The notes below the pieces were generated by a model. It was not told where the DNA came from and searched no databases. It saw only the letters and a program-made list of their open reading frames with translations. From Acinetobacter qingfengensis (GTDB lineage: Bacteria > Pseudomonadota > Gammaproteobacteria > Pseudomonadales > Moraxellaceae), in assembly GCF_008693185.1 (NCBI RefSeq), contig NZ_VXKN01000008.1:62001-126000 (forward strand): 64,000 nt of DNA, in the 5' to 3' direction. Made by a program: the position numbers and the translations under genes. Positions 46,543 to 58,549 of the stretch are shown piece by piece (position 1 is the stretch's first letter; each line of letters starts with the position of its first letter).

Positions 46543-46582
46543 CAAATAAAAAAGGATTAAGAAAAATAAATTTCCTTAATCC
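46543..46582 (-). terminator. Terminator of the fadBA operon
   Basis: GGATTAAG (46554-46561) pairs with CTTAATCC (46575-46582). On the minus strand the stem is followed by TTTTTTATTTG. It lies 30 bases after the fadA stop. Confidence 0.8.
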
Positions 46583-46612
46583 TGATTCAGCTAGAATTTA
46601 ATAAAAAATAAC

Positions 46613-47785
<1,173 letters not shown>

Positions 47786-47797
47786 TCACGTTGCTCC

Positions 47798-49951
47798 TTA
47801 ACCGTAGAATTTTTTGTTGTTTGTTGCCATGTCACGCAATGATTGTGGCGCGTGATAAGCTTTGCCCAAATGTGCATATTTATCACAAAGGGCAACATAT
47901 TCTGCCACACCTGTTTGATCAATATAACGACATGGACCACCACGGAAAGGTGGGAAACCAATACCCATAATCATTGCCATATCTGCTTCAGCCGGTGTTG
48001 CAACAATATGATCTTCAAGGCAACGCACAGTTTCATTGCAAAGTGCCAACATCATACGATCAATAATTTCTTGTGGATCGTATTCATGCTTTTCTGTGGT
48101 TGCAACGGAAGCAACAAGTTCATAAGCCGTTGTGTCGGTAACTTTGGCTTTTTTGCCTTTTTTATCCAGTTCATATTTATAAAAACCAACGTCATTTTTT
48201 TGCCCCAAACGCTGATTTTCATACATAATTTCTATGGCACCCTTAAAATCTGGCTTCATTCGGTCTGGAAAGCCTTCTGCCATCACTTCTGCACCATGTA
48301 CGCCAGTATCAATACCAACAACATCAATTAAGTAAGCAGGGCCCATTGGCCAGCCAAACTTTTCCATGACTTTATCGATTTGCTGAAAATCAGCACCATC
48401 TTTTAACAACAGGTCAAATGCACCAAAATAAGGAAATAATACCCGATTGACTAAAAATCCTGGGCAATCATTCACAACAATTGGGGTTTTACCCATTTTC
48501 TGAGCTAATACCACTGTTGTTGCAATGGCTTCCTCAGAAGTTTTTTCTCCACGAATGACTTCAACCAATGGCATCATGTGTACTGGGTTAAAGAAATGCA
48601 TACCAACAAAATTTTCCGGGCGTTGTAATGCTTTGGACAACCGAGTAATTGAAATAGTGGAGGTATTTGAAGCAATAATTGTGTTATCACGAACATGCTT
48701 TTCTGTTTCAGCCAGTACAATTTCCTTGACTTTCGGATTCTCTGTCACGGCTTCAATGACAATGTCTACTTCTTTAAATTCTTCATAACTTAAAGATGGT
48801 CGAATTCGTGCCAGTGTTTCACCCATTTTTACAGGCGTTAATTTTTTGCGTTCAACCTGTTTGGTCAATAATTTATTGGCTTCAGACATCCCCAGAGCAA
48901 GCTGTGGATTACCAATATCTTTCATGATAATTGGTGTACCTTTAACCGCAGATTGATAGGCAATACCACCGCCCATGATACCCGCGCCAAGTACCGCAGC
49001 CTGATTTACAGGGTGTGCACCTTTTTCATGTTTTTTGGACGTTTTTTTAACAATTTGATCATTCAGGAATAAACCGATTAAAGCTTCAGCCTGAGGTGTT
49101 ATAGCGACTTGAGCAAAGAATTGTGACTCTGTTTTTACTGCTTCATCACGAGTTTGATTAACGTGAATCTGCAAGGCATCCAATGCTAATTTTGGTGCAG
49201 GATACTGTGCTGGATTGGCTTTGGCAAAAATCACGCCTTTGGCAGAATTAAATGCCATCATTTGTTCAATTTGATTAAGTTTTACAGGATCAATTTTTTC
49301 TTGACGTTTGGCCTGCCAATTAAATTGTCCGGCAAGTGCTTTTTTCACCAGATCAATTGCAGCATCTTTAAGCAGTTCGGGTGCAACCACTGCGTCGACT
49401 GCACCTGCTTTTAATGCAGCATCAGCTTTTTGTTGCGCACCTGTACCAATCCATTCCAATGCATTATCAATTCCGATCACACGGCTTAGGCGAACTGTAC
49501 CACCATAACCCGGAAAAATTCCCAGTTTAATTTCCGGTAAGCCCACTTGTGCAGTTGTTGACATGACACGATATTCACACGCCAGACAAATTTCAAAACC
49601 GCCGCCTAATGCCAGCCCATTAATAGCAACGACCTTTGGAATATCTAAATCTTCAAAACCATTAAATAACTGGTGTATTGCCTGAGTTTTCTCAGCAATA
49701 ACTTCTGGTGAGGCCGAGAAAAAATCACCAAATTCAGTAATGTCTGCACCAACGATAAATACAGGTTTACCACTAGTGACTATCAGCCCCTTGATTTCGC
49801 TGTTATTTTTAATTGCATCAACAGCGGTTTGTAAATCTTGTAAAGTTGCCTGATTAAATTTATTAACCGACTCGCCTTGTAGGTCAAAGCAAAGTTCTGC
49901 AATTCCATCCTCAAGTAATTGGACGGTAATGGCATTGCCATTGTGGATCAT
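47798..49951 (-). CDS. fadB: Fatty acid oxidation complex alpha subunit
   Basis: The 717-residue multifunctional enzyme has an N-terminal enoyl-CoA hydratase/isomerase (residues 1-190: [31 protein letters not shown]) followed by 3-hydroxyacyl-CoA dehydrogenase ([14 protein letters not shown] near 325, then [15 protein letters not shown]). Substrate is fatty acyl-CoA of the beta-oxidation cycle. It heads the operon with fadA downstream. Confidence 0.98.
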   Translation of the reverse strand: MIHNGNAITVQLLEDGIAELCFDLQGESVNKFNQATLQDLQTAVDAIKNNSEIKGLIVTSGKPVFIVGADITEFGDFFSASPEVIAEKTQAIHQLFNGFEDLDIPKVVAINGLALGGGFEICLACEYRVMSTTAQVGLPEIKLGIFPGYGGTVRLSRVIGIDNALEWIGTGAQQKADAALKAGAVDAVVAPELLKDAAIDLVKKALAGQFNWQAKRQEKIDPVKLNQIEQMMAFNSAKGVIFAKANPAQYPAPKLALDALQIHVNQTRDEAVKTESQFFAQVAITPQAEALIGLFLNDQIVKKTSKKHEKGAHPVNQAAVLGAGIMGGGIAYQSAVKGTPIIMKDIGNPQLALGMSEANKLLTKQVERKKLTPVKMGETLARIRPSLSYEEFKEVDIVIEAVTENPKVKEIVLAETEKHVRDNTIIASNTSTISITRLSKALQRPENFVGMHFFNPVHMMPLVEVIRGEKTSEEAIATTVVLAQKMGKTPIVVNDCPGFLVNRVLFPYFGAFDLLLKDGADFQQIDKVMEKFGWPMGPAYLIDVVGIDTGVHGAEVMAEGFPDRMKPDFKGAIEIMYENQRLGQKNDVGFYKYELDKKGKKAKVTDTTAYELVASVATTEKHEYDPQEIIDRMMLALCNETVRCLEDHIVATPAEADMAMIMGIGFPPFRGGPCRYIDQTGVAEYVALCDKYAHLGKAYHAPQSLRDMATNNKKFYG

Positions 49952-50074
49952 GCCTGATCTCCTTTGTTATGGAGGACTACAAATTAAATATAGTGTCTGA
50001 TGCATTGCATCGACTGCTTATCTCATCTTACGCTAACTATATCCAAAAAAAAGTCATCAAGTTGTATCAAGGCG

Positions 50075-50088
50075 TGACGCTTGCGTCA
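50075..50088. promoter_or_regulatory. 14-bp palindrome in the fadB promoter region
   Basis: TGACGC, two bases, GCGTCA is perfectly symmetrical and stands out as GC-rich in an AT-rich gap. It lies 124 bases before fadB and 287 before the divergent lipoprotein. It may bind a TetR-like fatty acid regulator, but the target is not shown. The rest of the 424-base gap (49952-50375) holds no gene I can support. Confidence 0.45.
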
Positions 50089-50375
50089 TTTGTCATTTTT
50101 AAAAATTAAATTATTATTTTTCAGACATATACATGGTCATCTATGCAAATTTAAATTGAATGCAGTTTCTGATCTTTTGGTATACTTTTCGCTGAACTGT
50201 AATAATTCAATCACGTTTAGGCTGATTTAATTTTTTGAGAAAATTTTAATTCTTTATATCCTGATGTGATTACAAATAAAGTAGGTTTTTAAGAATTTTT
50301 ATCATTAAATACTTTTTGCACTGTATCATCTACAATACACGGTATTTTTCTATCTCTTATTTTTTGGAGTCATCC

Positions 50376-50726
50376 ATGACATACAATAAATGTTTCAGCC
50401 TGACAACAATATTTGTGACAACATTACTACTCGCTGCATGTGGTGAAAAGAAAACGTTAACTGCTGAAGAACAATGGCAAAATTTTTGTAAAAGTTATGA
50501 AGGCGCTGCATTTAATATTATGTATGATCGCCAAAATGATATCAGTAAAGCACAATCGATCGAACATTTAAAGAAAAGTCCCGAAGGAAAACAACGTGAT
50601 ATGCTTATGGTTCTGGTTGATCAGGCACATCAGGTTCAAAAATATGATCAACAAAAAGAGAAAGATCTGGCGATGGAACAATTTAAAGCCGGAAAATATC
50701 AACAATGCCTAAATACTGCACATTGA
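50376..50726 (+). CDS. Hypothetical small lipoprotein
   Basis: The 116-residue product has a signal ending LLAACGEKK, lipid Cys22. The mature part has two helical stretches with many Gln and Lys residues and Cys near residues 39 and 113 that could form a disulfide. ATG 50376 is chosen because TTGGAG lies before it. No family recognised. Confidence 0.7.
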   Translation: MTYNKCFSLTTIFVTTLLLAACGEKKTLTAEEQWQNFCKSYEGAAFNIMYDRQNDISKAQSIEHLKKSPEGKQRDMLMVLVDQAHQVQKYDQQKEKDLAMEQFKAGKYQQCLNTAH

Positions 50727-50738
50727 TACATTTGAATA

Positions 50739-50921
50739 TTATCTGGAATCAGAATTACTTCTTTCTGTAGGTTTGGTTTCCCGTTTAAATTCTGCAACAG
50801 CCCATCCCAAACAACCACCGATAAAGGCGATGGGCAATGCTTCCGAAAAACGCAAGCTCAGGAACAAACTGCCCAATAACAGCAGTAAAGCAAAACCGAC
50901 GATATATAAGAGTCGTCTCAT
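50739..50921 (-). CDS. Small membrane protein, downstream of ribE
   Basis: The 60-residue frame has two hydrophobic segments (LLYIVGFALLLLLGSLFLSL and ALPIAFIGGCLGWAVAEF) and a polar, basic C-terminus. It lies 103 bases after the ribE stop on the same strand. The ribosome site is weak (GGAAA 12 bases upstream). No family is recognised; coding status rests on the membrane-protein composition. Confidence 0.45.
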   Translation of the reverse strand: MRRLLYIVGFALLLLLGSLFLSLRFSEALPIAFIGGCLGWAVAEFKRETKPTERSNSDSR

Positions 50922-51024
50922 TATGGCAAAATTTCCAGTGCAAGATCCTATTTCTCACACTTTAAGCAATCGGTTGCTTTTCAGAAATTAGCCTTTTGTC
51001 TATCTAAATGGTTTAAGATTCAAA

Positions 51025-51684
51025 TTATTTTAAAAATCCATTTTGAGCAAGAAAATCCAGACTAAGTTTTGAAGGTTGGGCAATGTCAGCGGCTCGATCC
51101 CCCAATAATAGCCGTTCAATATATCTCGCTAAAACATCAACTTCCAGATTCACTTTAGAACCAATTTGCCATGTTGCGATATTGGTTCGATCCGCTGTGT
51201 GAGGAATCAAATTCAAACTTACAATATTGCCGCGTAAATGGTTAATGGTCAGACTAATGCCATCAACAGTAATAGAGCCTTTTTCTGCCAGATATTTTGC
51301 CAGTTCCATAGGCGCAGTAACTTCAAAGTACAAGGAGCGTGCATCACGACTGGCATGAGTAATTTCTCCCAGACCATCAACATGACCACTGACGATATGA
51401 CCGCCAAAACGGGTGGTTGGTAACATGGCTTTTTCCACATTTACCGCTTGCCCTACCTGCCATTGTCCGACAGTCGTTCGATTCAAACTTTCTCTAGATA
51501 CATCTGCGGCATACCAGTGATGACCAAAATCTATAACTGTCAAACAAATGCCATTGGTCGCGATAGAGTCTCCCAGATGCACATCTGACATATCCAGATC
51601 ACTTTGAATTTGCAAGCGAATATCCCCTGCAATATTCTGTATGCTTTGTACCTTGCCTACACTTTCAATAATTCCTGTAAACAT
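51025..51684 (-). CDS. ribE: Riboflavin synthase alpha chain
   Basis: The 219-residue protein has two lumazine-binding repeats, beginning MFTGIIESVGKVQSI and, in the second half, HIVSGHVDGLGEI. It dismutates two 6,7-dimethyl-8-ribityllumazines into riboflavin. ATG 51684 follows GGAGATGTG. It is downstream of ribD with a methyltransferase gene between. Confidence 0.95.
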   Translation of the reverse strand: MFTGIIESVGKVQSIQNIAGDIRLQIQSDLDMSDVHLGDSIATNGICLTVIDFGHHWYAADVSRESLNRTTVGQWQVGQAVNVEKAMLPTTRFGGHIVSGHVDGLGEITHASRDARSLYFEVTAPMELAKYLAEKGSITVDGISLTINHLRGNIVSLNLIPHTADRTNIATWQIGSKVNLEVDVLARYIERLLLGDRAADIAQPSKLSLDFLAQNGFLK

Positions 51685-51726
51685 CACATCTCCACATCAC
51701 GCCATGAATAAGCGTATATTTTTGCA

Positions 51727-53022
51727 TTACCATAATGCTAATTGGGTATTGGGACCTGAAGTATCTACTCCACCTAATTCCGCAAAATGATAAAGCTGCC
51801 CCAATAATTGTCGTAAAGGCGGACCTGATTTGGCATGAGTATCGGTAATCACTATAAACTCCAGTACACGAGCCCGATCGGATTGACGTTGTTTACTGAC
51901 TCTATATCTTGGAACATCCTGTGTGAGCAAAGTCACTCGTCCTCGTTCCAGATTTGCTTCAAGCAAGTCTGTAGGCGAAATATTTCCGTCTGTACTATAA
52001 CTGGTGAGAATAAAACGTGCATTAATCGTTGCCAATAATTTTTGATAAGCTTCTTTGGCATATTTAGATGAATTATAAGCACTTGGTCGCTGTTTTCGCC
52101 ACGCACGATCAATTCCGCTTTTAAAACCTTTAGTATCTGGAGAAGGTAAATCGACCTGATCCCATAAGGTTAATGAATTCAACACATGATAATTTGAACT
52201 ATAAGCATGTTGATTATAAGGTGGATCCAGATATGCTACATCCACCTCAAAACCTGTCATTTGATCAGCTAGATGCTGGGCATCCACACACCACATTTCA
52301 GCCTGTAACTTTTTTTTATCCCCAACATCACAAAATCGATTCGGCGATAGCCAAAGTAATGAATCTATTCGTTCCAATGCTGCTTTGGTTTTTCCACCCC
52401 AACCATGATGAAAACTTTTAAATACACCGCTGGTATTGCTAACATAACTTGCCGAGTACAGTAATGGCGCCAACAATGCACTCATTTCAACAGAATCAAT
52501 CGCCCCTTGCGTCTGCCATGTAGCAATTTGCTGACGAATCGCATCAATTCGCATACCATTACGTCGCTTAAAGAACAGCCTGTCACGGGTTGGATCATAA
52601 ACATCATCGTCCCGAGGGCAAAGATTATGTGTGACCCAACCTTTTACCGGAGGCAAACGATTTAAATAATCAATGGCTGCCTGATAACCACCAAGCTGTT
52701 TAAATGCGGGTGCTTCAACACAGGCTAAAAGCGCATGATTTAAGGCATGACTATATGGTTCCCAGTCATTGGCAATGACTCGATAACCATTTTGACGAGC
52801 CAATCGTGAAACAACGCCACTACCCGCAAAAAAATCTGCAAAAATTGGTGCTGGTTTTCCTTTTTTATGTTGTAAGGTACCGGTCTGCTCCAGTGCCTCC
52901 AAAATAAGGTGCAATAGGCGGCGTTTGTTTCCCAGATAAGGAACCAGTTGATGGAACAAATATTCATCGGTGGTGCGTGCTGCATGACGACGTTTATGAT
53001 ATACGGAGGCTTCTGCGGTCAT
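51727..53022 (-). CDS. DNA adenine methyltransferase (D12 class)
   Basis: The 431-residue protein has the order of D12-class N6-adenine methyltransferases: the SAM-binding motif I FADFFAGSGVVSRLARQNGYRVIA near residue 75 in two pieces, and the catalytic DPPY in VDVAYLDPPYNQHAYSSNYHVL near 275. The insertion between them would be the target-recognition part. No restriction gene adjoins it. The ATG overlaps the ribD stop as ATGA, so translation is coupled. The recognition sequence is unknown; Acinetobacter does have described orphan adenine methyltransferases. Confidence 0.87.
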   Translation of the reverse strand: MTAEASVYHKRRHAARTTDEYLFHQLVPYLGNKRRLLHLILEALEQTGTLQHKKGKPAPIFADFFAGSGVVSRLARQNGYRVIANDWEPYSHALNHALLACVEAPAFKQLGGYQAAIDYLNRLPPVKGWVTHNLCPRDDDVYDPTRDRLFFKRRNGMRIDAIRQQIATWQTQGAIDSVEMSALLAPLLYSASYVSNTSGVFKSFHHGWGGKTKAALERIDSLLWLSPNRFCDVGDKKKLQAEMWCVDAQHLADQMTGFEVDVAYLDPPYNQHAYSSNYHVLNSLTLWDQVDLPSPDTKGFKSGIDRAWRKQRPSAYNSSKYAKEAYQKLLATINARFILTSYSTDGNISPTDLLEANLERGRVTLLTQDVPRYRVSKQRQSDRARVLEFIVITDTHAKSGPPLRQLLGQLYHFAELGGVDTSGPNTQLALW

Positions 53023-54116
53023 GATGGCTCTATATGGCTTGCACAGCAATGCTGCACAGGTTGTAATCGAAGGCGGATATCTTGATGAATTTGTTTTACC
53101 TCAAGTAATTTCAACTGAAATCGTTGTTGCATGGATTCATAATTCAGTTGATTCAATGCTCGGGCTGTTTGCCCTAAATACATTGGTGCAATATATTGAA
53201 TCACTTCATCCACCAAATTGTCCTGTAAAAAACTAGTGCTTAACGTTGCCCCTGCTTCAACCAAAACATCATAAATTTTATATGCTGATTTTAGAGTAGA
53301 CAATAAATCTGTCAGGGATTGTGGCTCGAATTGTACCACACCTAATTGCGCCAATTCTTCACGATATGGCCCCATGACCATGACAGTTGCAGGTGATCGC
53401 AAAATTTTTGCCTGTAAAGGTAATTGCCCATGACGATCTAAAATCACTCTCCAAGGCTGTACCACCTCTGAAAGATCAACATCAAGCAAATTTCGGACAT
53501 TTAATTGGGCATCATCTGCCAAAATGGTCTGAATACCTGTAATTACAGCACCGCTAATCGCCCGCCAATGTTGAACATCCTGTCTGGCAGCCTCTCCAGT
53601 GATCCATTTTGATTCACCAGAAGCCATTGCAGTACGTCCATCTAAACTGGCTGCAATTTTTAATCGAACATAAGGCAAACCACCGGCCATAACTTTTAAG
53701 AAGCCACGATTTTGCGCTTGTGCTTCATGCTGTAAGACACCCACAATCGTTTCAATACCAGCATCATTGAGCATGGCAAGACCTTTTCCTGCTACCAGTG
53801 GATTAGGATCCAGAGTGGCAATCACAACTTTCTTTAATCCGGCTTTAATCAATGCTTCAGCACAGGGGGGTGTTCGACCATAATGTGCACAAGGCTCTAA
53901 TGTCACATAGGCAGTTGCGTCCTTTGCCTGCATACCAGCTTCTTTCAGCGCAAAAACTTCTGCATGTGACCCCCCAACTGGTGCAGTTGCACCACGACCA
54001 ATAATCTGTTCATTTTTAACAATAACACAACCGACCGCAGGATTAGGGCGCGTTCGATATTGTGCCGTATTAGCTTGTGCAATGGCCTGCGCCATCCAGT
54101 CTTGGTCAGTAGTCAT
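53019..54116 (-). CDS. ribD: Bifunctional riboflavin deaminase/reductase
   Basis: The 365-residue enzyme deaminates (N-terminal CDA-like zinc site [12 protein letters not shown], then [11 protein letters not shown]) and reduces (C-terminal domain, [23 protein letters not shown]) the second and third intermediates of riboflavin synthesis. It overlaps nrdR by 11 bases upstream and the methyltransferase by 4 bases downstream. Confidence 0.95.
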   Translation of the reverse strand: MTTDQDWMAQAIAQANTAQYRTRPNPAVGCVIVKNEQIIGRGATAPVGGSHAEVFALKEAGMQAKDATAYVTLEPCAHYGRTPPCAEALIKAGLKKVVIATLDPNPLVAGKGLAMLNDAGIETIVGVLQHEAQAQNRGFLKVMAGGLPYVRLKIAASLDGRTAMASGESKWITGEAARQDVQHWRAISGAVITGIQTILADDAQLNVRNLLDVDLSEVVQPWRVILDRHGQLPLQAKILRSPATVMVMGPYREELAQLGVVQFEPQSLTDLLSTLKSAYKIYDVLVEAGATLSTSFLQDNLVDEVIQYIAPMYLGQTARALNQLNYESMQQRFQLKLLEVKQIHQDIRLRLQPVQHCCASHIEPS

Positions 54117-54612
54117 GTTTAGATTCTTTTAACTGATGTGCATTAAGTTTATCGGCTTCACCACGTTGCTGCATTTTTTCGATTTGCTCACGAAAAGCAT
54201 CAACATTTTGAAAATCCTGATAAACCGATGCAAAACGTACATAAGCAACATGATCCAGTTGATAAAGCGCCTGCATCACAATTTCTCCAATGGTCAGTGA
54301 TTTCATATCACGCTCACCCAATCGACGAATGGTTTGTTGAATGTCTGATAAGGTGGTTTCTATTTGTTCTTGTGTGACCGGTCTTTTTTGTAGGGCATGC
54401 ATCAATGAGCGACGTAATTTTTGCTCATCAAATGGTTCGTTTTTTCCATTGGATTTAATCACACGTGGCATAACCACTTCATAACTTTCAAATGTGGTAA
54501 ATCGCTCGCCACATTTTCCACATTCCCTTCGACGACGAATTTGGGCACCTTGTGCTGCAAGTCGTGAATCAATCACTTTACTGTCTGGTGTATTGCAAAA
54601 TGGACAATGCAT
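54106..54612 (-). CDS. nrdR: Ribonucleotide reductase regulator NrdR
   Basis: The 168-residue protein has a zinc ribbon ([15 protein letters not shown], then [12 protein letters not shown]) and an ATP-cone (residues 49-139: [21 protein letters not shown]). It represses nrd operons when dATP is high. It heads the rib cluster, as in many gammaproteobacteria. Confidence 0.96.
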   Translation of the reverse strand: MHCPFCNTPDSKVIDSRLAAQGAQIRRRRECGKCGERFTTFESYEVVMPRVIKSNGKNEPFDEQKLRRSLMHALQKRPVTQEQIETTLSDIQQTIRRLGERDMKSLTIGEIVMQALYQLDHVAYVRFASVYQDFQNVDAFREQIEKMQQRGEADKLNAHQLKESKHDY

Positions 54613-54679
54613 AATTATCTAGCACATTCATTAACAAATCAGCTTAGTGTAGCAAAATTATCGTCTATTGTATTTTTCC

Positions 54680-54710
54680 AAAAAAGAAAAGGCAGTCAAT
54701 TGACTGCCTT
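54680..54710 (-). terminator. Terminator of glnK-amtB
   Basis: AAGGCAGTCAATTGACTGCC, followed by TT, is an inverted repeat with no loop bases spared (54689-54710), so it must form with a small loop. On the minus strand TTTTCTTTTTT follows. It is 20 bases beyond the amtB stop. Confidence 0.8.
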
Positions 54711-54730
54711 ACTCATCAAAGAAAATATAA

Positions 54731-56128
54731 TTATTCTACACGCTCACCATGTTGACTAAGATCCAGCCCCATACGTTCATCATCCTGTTCAACACGTAGA
54801 CCAATCACTAAATCAATGACTTTAGCAATAATGAAGGTTAAGACTGCGGAATAAGCGATTGTTGCCAAAACCCCTTCAATTTGAATCCATAATTGATGTG
54901 CCATATCAGTTGGAACTTTATCGCCCATGATCAATTCACTGGCAAATACTGCAGTCAAGATTGCACCAACAACACCGCCTACGGCATGTAGACCAAATGC
55001 ATCCAGAGCATCATCTGCTTTAAGTAAGCGTTTAAGGCCTGAAATACCCCAGAAACACACAACACCACCAATTAAGCCCATGATTAATGCACCAGTAACA
55101 TCAACAAAACCTGCTGCTGGTGTAATTACAACCAGACCCGCAACTGCACCTGATGCGGCACCCAATACAGAACCTTTGCCACGAACAATGCATTCTACAC
55201 ATAACCATGAAATTGCTGCTGCAGCTGCCGCAACTTGCGTGGTTACCAATGCATATCCAGCACTGCCATTTGCACCTAACGCTGAGCCACCATTAAATCC
55301 AAACCAGCCCACCCATAGGAAACTTGCGCCAATCACAGTTAAAGTCAAATTATGAGGTGCCATGGATTCACGGCCAAGCCCAAGACGTTTACCTAACATA
55401 TAAGCAAGTACTAAACCTGCCACACCTGAGTTGATATGAACAACCGTACCACCGGCAAAATCAAGTGCACCATCGCTACCTAACCAGCCACCGCCCCATA
55501 CCCAGTGAGTAATTGGTGCATAGACCACAATCACCCAGATCGCAATAAATGCAATCCATGCGCTAAACTTAATACGATCCGCAACTGAACCACTGATAAT
55601 CGCCACAGTAATAATTGCAAAGGTCATTTGGAAAATAACAAACAGAATTTCCGGAATTGTGCCGCTTAATGCGTCCGGAGTAATACCGGAAAGCATAAAT
55701 TTGCTCAGACCACCAACAAAGCTATTGCCTGAGTCAAATGCAAGGGTATAACCAATGACTACCCAAACTATACTTACAACAGCCGCTGCTGTTAAGCTGT
55801 GCGCCATTGTACCCAGAACATTTTTCTTACGAACCATACCACCATAAAATAATGCCAAACCCGGAATGGTCATAAATAGAACCAATGCCGTTGAGGTCAA
55901 AATCCAAGCTGTATCACCTGTATCAAGTTTAGGTGCTTCTTCAGCAGGAGATGCTTGCTCCGCTGATGTGGCAGTTGCGGTTGTTTCATTTGTAGCAGTA
56001 GAATTTACCTCAGCACTGGAATCAATCACAGTTGTGGCTGGTGCATCCGCACTAGAGCTTTCTGCCCATACGCCTGCTGATGTAAAAAGCGCACTGGTCA
56101 AACCAAGTGCCATTAGTATTTTTTTCAT
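54731..56128 (-). CDS. amtB: Ammonium transporter AmtB with long N-terminal extension
   Basis: The 465-residue protein has a signal peptide (cleavage about VWA) and then about 45 residues of Ser/Thr/Ala/Glu-rich, low-complexity periplasmic sequence before TM1. The Amt core follows: FYGGMVRKKN, pore His in THWVWGGG and FGLHAVGGVVG. The extension is missing in the other Amt (11187). It follows glnK by 64 bases; with GlnK it forms the standard ammonium-uptake/PII pair. Confidence 0.95.
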   Translation of the reverse strand: MKKILMALGLTSALFTSAGVWAESSSADAPATTVIDSSAEVNSTATNETTATATSAEQASPAEEAPKLDTGDTAWILTSTALVLFMTIPGLALFYGGMVRKKNVLGTMAHSLTAAAVVSIVWVVIGYTLAFDSGNSFVGGLSKFMLSGITPDALSGTIPEILFVIFQMTFAIITVAIISGSVADRIKFSAWIAFIAIWVIVVYAPITHWVWGGGWLGSDGALDFAGGTVVHINSGVAGLVLAYMLGKRLGLGRESMAPHNLTLTVIGASFLWVGWFGFNGGSALGANGSAGYALVTTQVAAAAAAISWLCVECIVRGKGSVLGAASGAVAGLVVITPAAGFVDVTGALIMGLIGGVVCFWGISGLKRLLKADDALDAFGLHAVGGVVGAILTAVFASELIMGDKVPTDMAHQLWIQIEGVLATIAYSAVLTFIIAKVIDLVIGLRVEQDDERMGLDLSQHGERVE

Positions 56129-56192
56129 TCGTATCCCCCAACCTTTTGATATACGTTGCTGATCTCAACTCAGCAAAAGTCATGCCATATTT

Positions 56193-56588
<396 letters not shown>

Positions 56589-56755
56589 AGGAGCAGAAAA
56601 GGCTGGGGGAATTTCCCCTCCTGACACATTTATTGTTTTTTCATAGGTTTTAACAGTTTAACAGCATTATGCTTTTAATCCATCGAATCGCTATCAATCC
56701 CCCATAAATTATTGTATCTTGAAACAGTTTTAGTGATGGATAGATTAAAATAGAC

Positions 56756-56989
56756 ATGACACCTATATTAGATAGCTTTGTAGCTGCTTTAAAAGAACAA
56801 ATTGCGACACCCAAAGCGGATCTTGAGAAAAATATCCGCACTCTGCTCAATGAAATGGTGATAAAAATGGATCTCGTTTCGCAACAGGAATTAGAGCGCC
56901 AAAAACAGGCATTAACACGGGCCAATCTACGTCTAGATGCTCTAAAACAACAACTTTCTGAACTTGAGACAAAGCTGAAGTCTGATTAA
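56756..56989 (+). CDS. ubiK: Ubiquinone biosynthesis accessory factor UbiK (BMFP/YqiC)
   Basis: The 77-residue protein has an amphipathic N-terminal helix and a C-terminal coiled coil (VSQQELERQKQALTRANLRLDALKQQLSELETKL), the layout of YqiC/UbiK. It trimerises on the Ubi complex and helps coenzyme Q synthesis. It lies before comM on the same strand. Confidence 0.88.
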   Translation: MTPILDSFVAALKEQIATPKADLEKNIRTLLNEMVIKMDLVSQQELERQKQALTRANLRLDALKQQLSELETKLKSD

Positions 56990-57060
56990 AGCGTTTTATT
57001 TTGCTCAAAAACAATGCATCAATAACAAAAGAACCAAAAAAAGCACCAAAGTGGGGCAAC

Positions 57061-58545
57061 ATGAGTTTTGCAAAAGTTTATTCTCGTAGTGTATTAGGTC
57101 TACATGCACCATTAATTGAAGTAGAAGTTCATTTAAGCCAGGGACTACCAGCGTTAACTATTGTTGGTTTACCAGAAGCAGCCGTCAGAGAAAGTAAAGA
57201 TCGGGTACGTTCTGCCATAATCAATAGCGGTTTCCAATTTCCCAATAAACGTCTGACCATTAATCTGGCACCGGCAGATCTGCCTAAAGATGGTTCGCGA
57301 TTAGATTTAGCTATTGCAGTTGGAATTTTGATTGCATCCGGTCAAATTTCAGAAAATCTTGCTGATCAATATGAATTTGTGGGTGAGTTGGCTCTAGATG
57401 GCCAATTACGTCATATTTCAGGGATTTTAAGTATTGCTCATGCCTGTAAAATTGCTACCCACCAACTGATTGTACCAACAGCGAATGCCAATGATGCTGC
57501 ATGTATTCAACAGTTAAATGTGTTTGCCGCTGAAAGTTTAAAGCAGGTATGTCAGCATCTTGCTAATGAGCAAATTTTACCTCTTACCCAGTATAAAACC
57601 ACAACCTATCCAAATCAGATATTTCCAGATCTTGCTGATGTTAAAGGACAGCTCAAAGCTCGACGTGGTTTGGAAATTGCTGCGGCAGGTGGTCACTCCC
57701 TATTATTTGTTGGCCCACCGGGAACTGGAAAAACTTTACTGGCTTCTCGATTACCAAGTATTTTACCGCCTTTATCCGACGAACAAAGTCTTGAAGTTGC
57801 CAGTATTTATTCAATTAGTAATCATAGCTATCAATTTGGTTTACGCCCCTTTCGTGCCCCACATCATACAGCTTCGGCTGTGGCATTAGTTGGTGGGGGC
57901 TCACAACCTAAACCCGGTGAAATCACCTTAGCACATTTAGGTGTTTTATTTCTGGACGAATTACCTGAATTTGATCGAAAAGTTTTGGAAGTATTAAGGC
58001 AGCCTCTCGAATCCAAAGAAGTTGTCATCTCAAGAGCATCCAGACAAATTTGTTTTCCTGCAAATTTTCAATTGATTGCAGCAATGAATCCTTGCCCTTG
58101 TGGTTATGCTTTTCATCAGGATCAGCGCTGCGAATGCTCTACAGAAGCCATTAAACGTTATAAAAATCGCTTGTCTGGGCCATTACTTGACCGCATTGAC
58201 TTGCATATTGAAGTCCCTCCAGTTTCTGTTCAGGAATTACAGCAACAGCAATCTGGTGAAAGTTCTGCATCCGTCAAAGCACGAGTAATGATTGCTCATC
58301 AACGCCAATTACAGCGACAAAAGCAGCTTAATCATGCGTTGACGCCTCAGCAACTTGATCAGATTCTCACCCTAGATCAAACTAGTCAAAATATTCTGTC
58401 TGTCGCACAACAAAAATTACAACTTTCTGCTCGCGCTTACCATCGTATATTACGAGTGGCTCGAACCATTGCAGATCTGGCTGATAGTGATCAGGTTTCT
58501 GCCTTGCATATCAGTGAAGCTCTTTCTTATCGACCAGTCATGTAA
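57061..58545 (+). CDS. comM: ComM (YifB family Mg-chelatase-like ATPase), intact
   Basis: The 494-residue protein has an N-terminal Lon-like domain (SRSVLGLHAPLIEVEVHLSQ, NLAPADLPKDGSRLDLAIAVG) and an AAA+ core: Walker A FVGPPGTGKTLLASRLPS, Walker B FLDELPEFD, and the CPCGY zinc-ribbon-like loop. ComM is a hexameric helicase for branch migration during transformation. ATG 57061 gives the standard start; a longer frame upstream is not needed. In A. baumannii this gene is the usual landing site of AbaR resistance islands, but here it is unbroken. Confidence 0.94.
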   Translation: MSFAKVYSRSVLGLHAPLIEVEVHLSQGLPALTIVGLPEAAVRESKDRVRSAIINSGFQFPNKRLTINLAPADLPKDGSRLDLAIAVGILIASGQISENLADQYEFVGELALDGQLRHISGILSIAHACKIATHQLIVPTANANDAACIQQLNVFAAESLKQVCQHLANEQILPLTQYKTTTYPNQIFPDLADVKGQLKARRGLEIAAAGGHSLLFVGPPGTGKTLLASRLPSILPPLSDEQSLEVASIYSISNHSYQFGLRPFRAPHHTASAVALVGGGSQPKPGEITLAHLGVLFLDELPEFDRKVLEVLRQPLESKEVVISRASRQICFPANFQLIAAMNPCPCGYAFHQDQRCECSTEAIKRYKNRLSGPLLDRIDLHIEVPPVSVQELQQQQSGESSASVKARVMIAHQRQLQRQKQLNHALTPQQLDQILTLDQTSQNILSVAQQKLQLSARAYHRILRVARTIADLADSDQVSALHISEALSYRPVM

Positions 58546-58549
58546 ATCA

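Noticed and set aside
47843..48331. 162-codon plus-strand frame inside fadB
   Set aside because: No ribosome site, no recognisable domain, and fadB is complete on the other strand.
54927..55355. Long plus-strand frame inside amtB
   Set aside because: It is again the shadow of membrane helices of the real gene, with a compositional bias and no start signal.
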